From contig JAPPUL010000068.1 of NCBI GenBank assembly GCA_026874595.1, forward strand, positions 1,685,001-1,749,000: 64,000 nt of DNA, written 5' to 3'. This stretch comes from Sipunculus nudus (Eukaryota; Annelida; Sipuncula; Golfingiida; Sipunculidae). Below, piece by piece: positions 54,212 to 64,000 of this stretch; the first letter of the stretch is position 1, and the number at the start of each line of letters is the position of its first letter. Below the pieces are notes generated by a model that saw only the letters and a program-made list of their open reading frames with translations, was not told the origin of the DNA and searched no databases. Made by a program: the position numbers and the translations under genes.

Positions 54212-54710
54212 CTTAACATCTTCTAATTACATAACAGGAGTACAGGTTAATTATTATCATATTTGCGATAGGAAGTTGTGGTTATTTTCTCGTAGTATAC
54301 AAATGGAACAAGAGAGTGATGCAGTTAAGATGGGAACGGTTATACACAAGACATCTTATAAACGAAAGCGAAAGGAGATAGAAATTGGAGGGATAAAGAT
54401 AGATTTTCTTGATATTAGAAATGGTATAATCCATGAAGTTAAGAAGTCCAAGGCTATGAAAGAGTCTCATATTTGGCAGATGAAGTATTATCTTTATTCT
54501 TTAAGTGAGCTTGGAGTTAAGGTTTCGGGTATGATTAATTATCCTCTTTTGAAAAGGAGGGAAATGGTTGATCTTAGCGATGAGGATATTATTTACTTAG
54601 ATAGAGTTTTATTAGAGATAGAAAGGATTGTTTTGGAGAATGACATACCGGAAGTAATTAATAAGAAGTTTTGTAAGAAGTGTAGTTATTATGATCTTTG
54701 TTATATATGA
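54195..54710 (+). CDS. cas4: CRISPR adaptation nuclease Cas4
   Basis: RecB-type nuclease with an Fe-S cluster that trims prespacers and helps select the PAM. About 171 residues: ITGVQVNYYHICDRKLWLF (first Cys), GTVIHKT, IDFLDI and HEVKKSK (nuclease Asp/Glu/Lys), and the C-terminal cysteines CKKCSYYDLC. GTG at 54195 with AAGAAGG nine bases upstream is my start; TTG at 54186 and GTG at 54192 are alternatives. It overlaps cas3 and cas1. Confidence 0.92.
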   Translation: MKTLSNLTSSNYITGVQVNYYHICDRKLWLFSRSIQMEQESDAVKMGTVIHKTSYKRKRKEIEIGGIKIDFLDIRNGIIHEVKKSKAMKESHIWQMKYYLYSLSELGVKVSGMINYPLLKRREMVDLSDEDIIYLDRVLLEIERIVLENDIPEVINKKFCKKCSYYDLCYI

Positions 54711-55717
54711 GTTTTGATGCAAGATTGATGCAAGATTATTATATTTTTCGTTCTGGGGAGCTAAAGAGGAAAGATGATTCCTTGATGGTTATTTATAAAG
54801 AAGATGGCTCTGAAAAGATTAAACCAATACCTATAAATGATGTAGATTCAATATATCTTTTTGGAGAAACGAGCTTAAATACTAAGCTCATTAACTTCTT
54901 ATCGAAAGAACATATAGCGATTCATTTTTTTAATTACTACGGATTTTACACAGGTAGTTTTTATCCGCGAGAGTATCTTACAGCAGGAGATCTATTAGTC
55001 AAACAAGTTGCACACTACTTAGATTATGCGAAACGAGTTATTATTGCAAAAGAAATGGTAAGGGGAGCAGTTCATGGTATAATAAACAATCTAAAGCGCT
55101 ACCCTGAAGGGACATCAAAGTTATTAGATTCTATCCTAAAGCTTAATGAGGCTATTGACAAACAAGATAATATATCATCTTTGATGGGCATTGAAGGTAA
55201 TATCCGTGATTTGTATTATAAGTCTTTTAATTACATAATAAAGCAGGACATTGATTTTCAAAAGAGGATTAAACACCCGCCTGGGGATTGGATAAACGCG
55301 CTAATTTCTTTTATGAATAGCATGGTGTATGTAGAGACTCTTAAAGCGATATATAGGACGCAGTTAAACCCAACAATAAGTTATTTGCACGAACCATTTT
55401 ATCGTCGTTATTCGTTATCCCTAGACATATCCGAGATATTCAAACCTATATTGGGCGACAGGCTAATATTTTCATTATTAAACAATAATAAACTTAAAAA
55501 GAGTGACTTTGATAAAGATTTAAATTTTGCATATCTAAAAGAAACAGGTCGTAAGAAAGTGCTAGAGGCATGGGAGAGTAAACTAAATGATACAATATAT
55601 CATAAGGGGCTAAAAAAGAAAGTTAGTTATAGGAGGTTAATAAGGCTTGAGGCTTATAAATTGATTAAACATTTATTAGGGGAGAAGGCATATAAGAGTT
55701 TAAGGATATGGTGGTAA
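54707..55717 (+). CDS. cas1: CRISPR-associated endonuclease Cas1 (type I-B)
   Basis: Integrase of the type I-B adaptation set, distinct from the type II Cas1 at 41192. 336 residues. The beta N-terminal domain includes DVDSIYLFGETSLNTKLINF; the metal Glu is in MGIEGNIRDLYY (about residue 165), and the His and Asp are in YLHEPFYRRYSLSLDISEIF (about 230-250). The ATG overlaps the cas4 stop (ATGA). Confidence 0.95.
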   Translation: MSFDARLMQDYYIFRSGELKRKDDSLMVIYKEDGSEKIKPIPINDVDSIYLFGETSLNTKLINFLSKEHIAIHFFNYYGFYTGSFYPREYLTAGDLLVKQVAHYLDYAKRVIIAKEMVRGAVHGIINNLKRYPEGTSKLLDSILKLNEAIDKQDNISSLMGIEGNIRDLYYKSFNYIIKQDIDFQKRIKHPPGDWINALISFMNSMVYVETLKAIYRTQLNPTISYLHEPFYRRYSLSLDISEIFKPILGDRLIFSLLNNNKLKKSDFDKDLNFAYLKETGRKKVLEAWESKLNDTIYHKGLKKKVSYRRLIRLEAYKLIKHLLGEKAYKSLRIWW

Positions 55718-55719
55718 GA

Positions 55720-56001
55720 ATGTTTGTAATAGGAGTATACGATATATCAACGGTTAGTAAAGCAGGACGAGCAAGGCTACCTAAGCTAATGAAGTTGATG
55801 AGGAGGTATTTGCATCATAGCCAGAAGTCAGTTTTTGAGGGGGAGATAACAGGTGCAAATTTATTAGAGTTAAGAAATTCGATAAAGGAAGTGATTAATA
55901 AGGAAGAAGATTATGTAGTATTATTTAAGGTATCAAACTCTAAGAATATAACAAGGGAGAACCTAGGCCTAGACTTTGATCCAGGAGCTGTAATTATTTA
56001 A
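55720..56001 (+). CDS. cas2: CRISPR-associated endonuclease Cas2 (type I-B)
   Basis: 93 residues from the ATG at 55720 (MFVIGVYDIS, with the conserved Asp). An ATG at 55708, inside the cas1 end, would add four residues. It has HHSQKSVFEGEIT (the second strand) and a VVLFKVS strand. It is the last gene of the operon, and the array begins 78 bp downstream. Confidence 0.93.
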   Translation: MFVIGVYDISTVSKAGRARLPKLMKLMRRYLHHSQKSVFEGEITGANLLELRNSIKEVINKEEDYVVLFKVSNSKNITRENLGLDFDPGAVII

Positions 56002-56079
56002 AAAGCACGATCGGAGGTTTGGGAATAAAATTAAGAAAGCGCTGATATAAGGATGTGTTATATAATAAGTTACAGATGG
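56002..56079 (+). promoter_or_regulatory. short leader of the type I-B array
   Basis: 78 bp between cas2 and the first repeat, with TTATATAATAAGTT (a TATAAT-like box) near 56059-56072. Spacer integration is expected at the first repeat. The leader is short, and the array may also be read from the cas operon. Confidence 0.5.
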
Positions 56080-59000
56080 GTTTTAGTTACCAATAGTGGG
56101 ATTTAAAGATTAAATAGCAAAGACTATAAAATATATCAAGACAAGTTTTAGTTACCAATAGTGGGATTTAAAGCTTTGCTAATAAAATACCACCTAATGC
56201 CCCCTACGGGTTTTAGTTACCAATAGTGGGATTTAAAGTCAATGAGAATAGAAAAGAAGCAGAAGACTATATCTTGTTTTAGTTACCAATAGTGGGATTT
56301 AAAGCCTTTAAGCGAAAAACTATAAATCTTCATTCTACTTGTTTTAGTTACCAATAGTGGGATTTAAAGAACATTTTCATGCTCATGGGCAACTCTATTT
56401 CCAAAGTTTTAGTTACCAATAGTGGGATTTAAAGTTTCAACAAAAGATACTACATTTAACGATAAAATTGGTTTTAGTTACCAATAGTGGGATTTAAAGA
56501 TCTCGGTTGGAGAGGTTAGTATAAATAATGAAGAAGTTTTAGTTACCAATAGTGGGATTTAAAGCTATGCGCTTGGTGCGGTTACACATTCACCTTCTAT
56601 GTTTTAGTTACCAATAGTGGGATTTAAAGTATTGGGAACGAGATGAGAATGGTAAAGTTACTAAAGTTTTAGTTACCAATAGTGGGATTTAAAGTGTTTT
56701 TTAGCGGCAATAATGTTATCTTTTGAGTAGGGTTTTAGTTACCAATAGTGGGATTTAAAGCTTGTATAATAGCGAGCTTTGGGGATTTTGATGAAGGTTT
56801 TAGTTACCAATAGTGGGATTTAAAGTTCACTAACTGGATCCAAGTTTGTTATGACCACATCGTTTTAGTTACCAATAGTGGGATTTAAAGATATCCACGT
56901 TGATTATTTACTCTTGCATCAGTAAAGTTTTAGTTACCAATAGTGGGATTTAAAGTCTTTCCTAGCTTGGCTATACACCCGTCCGTAAGGTGTTTTAGTT
57001 ACCAATAGTGGGATTTAAAGCCTTTTTTTGTTTTAACTCATATACTCAAACTCTAAGTTTTAGTTACCAATAGTGGGATTTAAAGCGCATTCTTACTATT
57101 AATTTTTGCGTCCTGGTTATCGTTTTAGTTACCAATAGTGGGATTTAAAGGATTTTTAGAGCCTGGTTCTATTTTTCTTTTTTTGTCGTTTTAGTTACCA
57201 ATAGTGGGATTTAAAGTAAACCTGGAAACGTTTGCTACAGCGGTTTACAGGGGTTTTAGTTACCAATAGTGGGATTTAAAGCATCGCCGACAACATCAGC
57301 CCAACGCCTGTAAGATTTGTTTTAGTTACCAATAGTGGGATTTAAAGAAGTCTAAAGTTTGTCATGTATTTGATTTCAAGTACGTTTTAGTTACCAATAG
57401 TGGGATTTAAAGTTACAATACTTCTAAGTCCTTCTTTACCTATTCCATGTTTTAGTTACCAATAGTGGGATTTAAAGATCCGCCCCTCGTGGATTTCCCA
57501 TTTTTTAAAAAATGTTTTAGTTACCAATAGTGGGATTTAAAGAAGTTATGTCTAAATCTACGTCTAGCCATTTACCTTGTTTTAGTTACCAATAGTGGGA
57601 TTTAAAGTTTTTTTAAACTAAGACACTTCTACTTTTATGAAAGGTTTTAGTTACCAATAGTGGGATTTAAAGTTTAATAAATAACTGCAAATCTCGCTTT
57701 ACTACTGTGTTTTAGTTACCAATAGTGGGATTTAAAGACAATTCCTAATATCATACTTTAAATATCGCTCTTCGTTTTAGTTACCAATAGTGGGATTTAA
57801 AGTTGTCGGGGCGGTTTTTTATTATTTGCGGGGGAAGCGTTTTAGTTACCAATAGTGGGATTTAAAGTAAAAACTTTTACTTTAGCTTAGCTTTTATCCA
57901 AAAGTTTTAGTTACCAATAGTGGGATTTAAAGTACGCTGTTCTCCAGCTTCCCCCGTTTCGCCGTCTGGGTTTTAGTTACCAATAGTGGGATTTAAAGCA
58001 GCGTTGGATATAGAAGATATTAGACGTGCATTTAGTTTTAGTTACCAATAGTGGGATTTAAAGTGTACTTAAGAAAAGCTTGATAATCGTCTTTGAACAA
58101 GTTTTAGTTACCAATAGTGGGATTTAAAGTTGCAATACCTTTTGCCATATTGCCTAAAGAATGTCGTTTTAGTTACCAATAGTGGGATTTAAAGTACTAT
58201 TATGACAAACAGTTTGAGGCTGTTCTTAACGTTTTAGTTACCAATAGTGGGATTTAAAGCTCCTTACCAACATCTATAAAGTCAACTTCTTGCTGAGTTT
58301 TAGTTACCAATAGTGGGATTTAAAGTAGTCTTTCATTGTGCAAATCATGCTCATCCTTCTCGTTTTAGTTACCAATAGTGGGATTTAAAGCAAGAGTAAC
58401 TTTAGTTTGCAAGATATCATCATATTGTTTTAGTTACCAATAGTGGGATTTAAAGTCAAAACGTGTATTCGCTGAAAGAAAAAAGCACAGCGTTTTAGTT
58501 ACCAATAGTGGGATTTAAAGCCTCGTATGATTACGCCAGTCACTCCATCTAGCTTAGTTTTAGTTACCAATAGTGGGATTTAAAGATAGTGACAAGCATT
58601 TAAACCGTACTATTTACGACAGTTTTAGTTACCAATAGTGGGATTTAAAGTAAATTGGGAAACGTTTGCTACAGCGGTTTACAGGGGGTTTTAGTTACCA
58701 ATAGTGGGATTTAAAGCATTAGTTATTGCAAGCAAGTTAGTGTTCTCCTAGTTTTAGTTACCAATAGTGGGATTTAAAGCCTTAAAGGTAATAAATTAGA
58801 ATGTACAACAATAATGTTTTAGTTACCAATAGTGGGATTTAAAGTTTGTTCGTCGTCGCTAATATCGATATGTCTAACCTGGTTTTAGTTACCAATAGTG
58901 GGATTTAAAGTATTTTTTTAACTCCTGTGTATGTATATTATATACTAGTTTTAGTTACCAATAGTGGGATTTAAAGGATTTTAAAAACTCAATAGAAATC

Positions 59001-62000
59001 CTATCTCCTTCAGTTTTAGTTACCAATAGTGGGATTTAAAGTCCTCACGCATTGATTGTACGAGGTGATAAGGGGAAGTTTTAGTTACCAATAGTGGGAT
59101 TTAAAGTTTCTACAAACAAAAGGCAGGTGGCACATTAGATACGTTTTAGTTACCAATAGTGGGATTTAAAGTCTTGTTCCCAATCGTCTCTCATTCCAAC
59201 CTGTCGACGTTTTAGTTACCAATAGTGGGATTTAAAGGCGTTTTAAATAATCCTTAAATTCGTATGACGTTTGGTTTTAGTTACCAATAGTGGGATTTAA
59301 AGGGATAAGCGATAAATATGAGAAGGAGTTAAAAGGTGGTTTTAGTTACCAATAGTGGGATTTAAAGCTTTTATATTATTTCATTTATCTTAAAGTTAAA
59401 GTAGTTTTAGTTACCAATAGTGGGATTTAAAGAAAAAGGCACGACATGTCTAAAAAAGGCTAAAAGAAGTTTTAGTTACCAATAGTGGGATTTAAAGGCA
59501 AAACTCGCTATCACAGCCATAACTATAAGTATAGTTTTAGTTACCAATAGTGGGATTTAAAGGATTTTAAAAACTCAATAGAAATCCTATCTCCTTCAGT
59601 TTTAGTTACCAATAGTGGGATTTAAAGTCTTTAGGAGGTAAAATGCCCCCTGCATGAAGATATGTTTTAGTTACCAATAGTGGGATTTAAAGTTTTTAAA
59701 TTACTCTAGACGAATAAACATCTAAAATGTTTTAGTTACCAATAGTGGGATTTAAAGCATTTTCGTCGAGATGATGTAAGCGATAGACTTTTAGTTTTAG
59801 TTACCAATAGTGGGATTTAAAGGGACTAGCAAAATTATATCAAAATGCGGCACATTTGCGTTTTAGTTACCAATAGTGGGATTTAAAGTTCATTCTGGCC
59901 GCATCTCGCTATAAGCTGGTGTTTGTGTTTTAGTTACCAATAGTGGGATTTAAAGGTATTCATTACTATAATGTATATCGTATGTTGAGACGGTTTTAGT
60001 TACCAATAGTGGGATTTAAAGTTTTTAATTGCAAAGCTATAAATTTTCATTCTACTAGTTTTAGTTACCAATAGTGGGATTTAAAGTTTATGTACAACTA
60101 GGTACTTACCTTCACCTTCAAAGTTTTAGTTACCAATAGTGGGATTTAAAGTCTTTTCAATCTTATAGTAGAAACTCGCAAAATCAGGTTTTAGTTACCA
60201 ATAGTGGGATTTAAAGTTTTTTGCACAAAAGTGAAGCGTTTAATTTAATAAAGTTTTAGTTACCAATAGTGGGATTTAAAGTAACACATCAAATCCGACA
60301 CGCTTTCTTAATCTTTTAGTTTTAGTTACCAATAGTGGGATTTAAAGGATGGTTACGATAGAAGAATACGGAGAGTTTGGTACGTTTTAGTTACCAATAG
60401 TGGGATTTAAAGGATAACGCGAGTGTGGATAAAGAAGATTGTCAAAAATGTTTTAGTTACCAATAGTGGGATTTAAAGGAGATACGGCTTTTCTCTTCTG
60501 TATACTCTGAATAGGTTTTAGTTACCAATAGTGGGATTTAAAGTAACACAGCTCCAGCACCGCTCGCAGCTTTAACCTGTTTTAGTTACCAATAGTGGGA
60601 TTTAAAGTTATTATAATCTTTTACTTCCTTTTTCAAATAACTCGTTTTAGTTACCAATAGTGGGATTTAAAGAGAACTGTTTATAGTACTGGGCTAGAGA
60701 GAAAGTTTAGTTTTAGTTACCAATAGTGGGATTTAAAGCCAGCTATAAATACTTAACATCTCTCGACAATGATAGTTTTAGTTACCAATAGTGGGATTTA
60801 AAGACATTAAATCAGCGTTCAACAGTTGGTTCGTTATTAGTTTTAGTTACCAATAGTGGGATTTAAAGGTTCTTCATCGATAATATAAACAATGACTTTT
60901 TTATGTTTTAGTTACCAATAGTGGGATTTAAAGGACTTTTTCATTAACTAAATAATGTTGCGTTGTTCTGTTTTAGTTACCAATAGTGGGATTTAAAGTA
61001 AATTCACATTCTTCACATATCTACTTGCTTTTATAGTTTTAGTTACCAATAGTGGGATTTAAAGACAACTATGATGCTTTTGCTCAGCGTACACACGCTT
61101 AGTTTTAGTTACCAATAGTGGGATTTAAAGACAACTATGATGCTTTTGCTCAGCGTACACACGCTTAGTTTTAGTTACCAATAGTGGGATTTAAAGCTTT
61201 GTTTTCTTTTAAATATCGCTTGCTTGTCTGAAGTTTTAGTTACCAATAGTGGGATTTAAAGTTATTATAATCTTTTACTTCCTTTTTCAAATAACTCGTT
61301 TTAGTTACCAATAGTGGGATTTAAAGCCTAAAAGCCTGTCCGAATTGCCAAGCGAGGGGAGAGTTTTAGTTACCAATAGTGGGATTTAAAGTATATTGAG
61401 AACCCGACGCCCCGAAAGCCGCACTCAGTTTTAGTTACCAATAGTGGGATTTAAAGAATCTCGTAAATGTTCGTTATAAATTTTGTTATAAGCGTTTTAG
61501 TTACCAATAGTGGGATTTAAAGGATTTTAAAAACTCAATAGAAATCCTATCTCCTGCGTTTTAGTTACCAATAGTGGGATTTAAAGCACTTTTTTCCTCC
61601 TTTTTTAAACCATTATTATAAGTTTTAGTTACCAATAGTGGGATTTAAAGGCAGGAATGCTTTGTTTGTTCTGCATACACTCTTTTCGGTTTTAGTTACC
61701 AATAGTGGGATTTAAAGTGTCCTAAGCCGCTCTCACTTTGCATCGCAATACTGTTTTAGTTACCAATAGTGGGATTTAAAGCATAATTCATACCACCACC
61801 AGACACAGCGCTTATAAGTTTTAGTTACCAATAGTGGGATTTAAAGTGCCTATGCCATCTCTTCTAGAAGCAAGTCTAAACTCGTTTTAGTTACCAATAG
61901 TGGGATTTAAAGCCTAAAAGCCTGTCCGAATTGCCAAGCGAGGGGAGAGTTTTAGTTACCAATAGTGGGATTTAAAGTATTTCATTTGCATGTTCACGCA

Positions 62001-64000
62001 TCATATTAAACAAGTTTTAGTTACCAATAGTGGGATTTAAAGATTGACACGCCTTTGCACTGCATTGTACGCTCTGAAGTTTTAGTTACCAATAGTGGGA
62101 TTTAAAGTTTTTTTAGAAGCGCATCGCTGTAAAGCGGCTCTGGGTTTTAGTTACCAATAGTGGGATTTAAAGCTTGTTGTTTTTAGCTCATATACTCAAA
62201 ATCTAAATGTTTTAGTTACCAATAGTGGGATTTAAAGAAACTAAAATATACAACTTTCATTATTATGACGAGAGTTTTAGTTACCAATAGTGGGATTTAA
62301 AGTCTGAAGCCGCCACCTATAAATTCTTAACACAACTCGGTTTTAGTTACCAATAGTGGGATTTAAAGACCATTTGATACAAAGCATGCGCGAGGATAAT
62401 TCGCGTTTTAGTTACCAATAGTGGGATTTAAAGCTTATTGGCGCTGGGAGCGGGGGGAGCGGGGGCCAAGTTTTAGTTACCAATAGTGGGATTTAAAGCA
62501 TTTTATCCTGATATATTTTGTAATCTTTACTATTGTTTTAGTTACCAATAGTGGGATTTAAAGAGCGATTGGGATGATGCAGCTAGGTACGCTGATAAGT
62601 TTTAGTTACCAATAGTGGGATTTAAAGAAACTAAAATATACAACTTTCATTATTATGACGAGAGTTTTAGTTACCAATAGTGGGATTTAAAGTCTGAAGC
62701 CGCCACCTATAAATTCTTAACACAACTCGGTTTTAGTTACCAATAGTGGGATTTAAAGCTAAGGGGCGTATCTTCATCTAGTAAATAACTTACTGTTTTA
62801 GTTACCAATAGTGGGATTTAAAGCCTTTTTAAATAATCCTTAAATTCATAACTAGTTTGGTTTTAGTTACCAATAGTGGGATTTAAAGAAAATCATCTTT
62901 TAAATATCGCTCTTTTGTCTGAGAAGTTTTAGTTACCAATAGTGGGATTTAAAGCATTTTATTCTCATATATCTTATAATCTTTACTATTGTTTTAGTTA
63001 CCAATAGTGGGATTTAAAGAGTGTCAGAGCTTCTTTTAAGTCTTCTGGGCTCTGGGTTTTAGTTACCAATAGTGGGATTTAAAGGATTATGCGGCTTTTG
63101 GAGAATATGCAACTTTTGTGGTTTTAGTTACCAATAGTGGGATTTAAAGGTTTTTTGGAAAAGAGGATAAAAATTTATATACATTGTTTTAGTTACCAAT
63201 AGTGGGATTTAAAGAATAAACCGGCTTTTGTAACATATCGCTTCGTGGAGGTTTTAGTTACCAATAGTGGGATTTAAAGATCCTACACAGTGTTTCAAGT
63301 GTCGAACAACTTGAAGTTTTAGTTACCAATAGTGGGATTTAAAGCTCGTGCACTTGCCATTTTTCAAAAAATTGACGTGATGGTTTTAGTTACCAATAGT
63401 GGGATTTAAAGCACTCTGCTGTTGAGACTAAAATATACAACTTTCATGTTTTAGTTACCAATAGTGGGATTTAAAGTTTGAGGCGACGTTCTAGCTGTAG
63501 TAAAATAATCTCGTTTTAGTTACCAATAGTGGGATTTAAAGCTTTGTATGCTTGTCTGCGTACTTAGCCGCTCTATCGTTTTAGTTACCAATAGTGGGAT
63601 TTAAAGATTCCTGTACCACCTTGTACACCTAAGTTCTTCTCTGTTTTAGTTACCAATAGTGGGATTTAAAGCCGATTAAACTTGAACCAAAACCTAAAAG
63701 ACCGCCTGTTTTAGTTACCAATAGTGGGATTTAAAGTTTTGAGGTTTTTCGGGCGGGCTATACTGTTAAGGAGTTTTAGTTACCAATAGTGGGATTTAAA
63801 GGAGAGTGAGCCCCCCAAGCCGCCCTGTTATAACCAAGTTTTAGTTACCAATAGTGGGATTTAAAGCAAATGAATTACGTCGTTAACAATTAACATATCC
63901 GAGGTTTTAGTTACCAATAGTGGGATTTAAAGTTATTTACAAGTCTTTTAACTCCTCAAACCTGACTTGTTTTAGTTACCAATAGTGGGATTTAAAGTCT
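56080..64000 (+). CRISPR. type I-B CRISPR array, about 121 repeats, continues beyond window
   Basis: 29-bp repeats (start GTTTTAGTTACCAAT, end AGTGGGATTTAAAG) with spacers of 35-38 bp, almost without repeat variation to the last base of the window (last full repeat 63969-63997). The 3' end ATTTAAAG gives a crRNA tag like the ATTGAAA- tags of type I-B, so transcription is on the plus strand away from cas2. Several spacers recur: 58977/59563 (and a 35-bp variant at 61523), 61065/61131 in tandem, and a two-spacer block at about 62238 and 62629. No degenerate end is reached. Confidence 0.99.

Overview
The window reads as the chromosome of an AT-rich bacterium, most likely a spirochaete. Three things point that way: a FlaB-class flagellin; a MurA with Asp in place of the usual catalytic Cys, as known in Borrelia; and many lipoproteins with a short signal peptide and lipobox. 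The species cannot be fixed from the sequence. A deep-branching, anaerobic spirochaete is my inference, from the KorAB ferredoxin oxidoreductase and thiol peroxidase.

Positions 1-27,900 are ordinary chromosome. They hold the korAB 2-oxoacid:ferredoxin oxidoreductase, folate genes (folP, pabB, pabC), flaB, recN, the tRNA t6A genes tsaB and tsaE, murA, queG, rdgB, a phosphohexomutase, map, several unrecognised envelope or lipoprotein genes, and five tRNAs (Pro, Arg, His, Arg, Lys) behind a good sigma70-type promoter.

Positions 27,900-64,000 form a defence island. It opens with a 1 kb, gene-poor stretch holding a topoisomerase-type zinc-finger ORF, a decayed gene and stray copies of both CRISPR repeats found later in the window. 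Next come tpx and a type I restriction-modification locus, hsdM-hsdS-hsdR. In that locus hsdS is cut by one in-frame TAA, and a broken HEPN-domain remnant sits before hsdR. A 59-repeat type II CRISPR array starts 16 bp after hsdR. On the opposite strand follow cas2, cas1 and a 1200-residue cas9, with no csn2, so this is type II-C. A tracrRNA candidate starts divergently upstream of cas9. A lipoprotein gene separates this from a complete type I-B (Tneap-like) operon: cas6-cas8-cas7-cas5-cas3-cas4-cas1-cas2. That operon runs straight into a very large array of about 120 spacers that continues past the window end.

The two CRISPR systems appear to attack the same invaders. Spacers from the two arrays encode the same short peptides of phage-like genes. 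Within arrays there are spacer pairs that differ only at synonymous sites or only in the seed. The type II array also contains a 595-bp, nine-spacer block repeated in tandem. I found no wholly new gene system. The most unusual signals are the orphan repeats of both types at 28.4-29.2 kb and the shared targeting.
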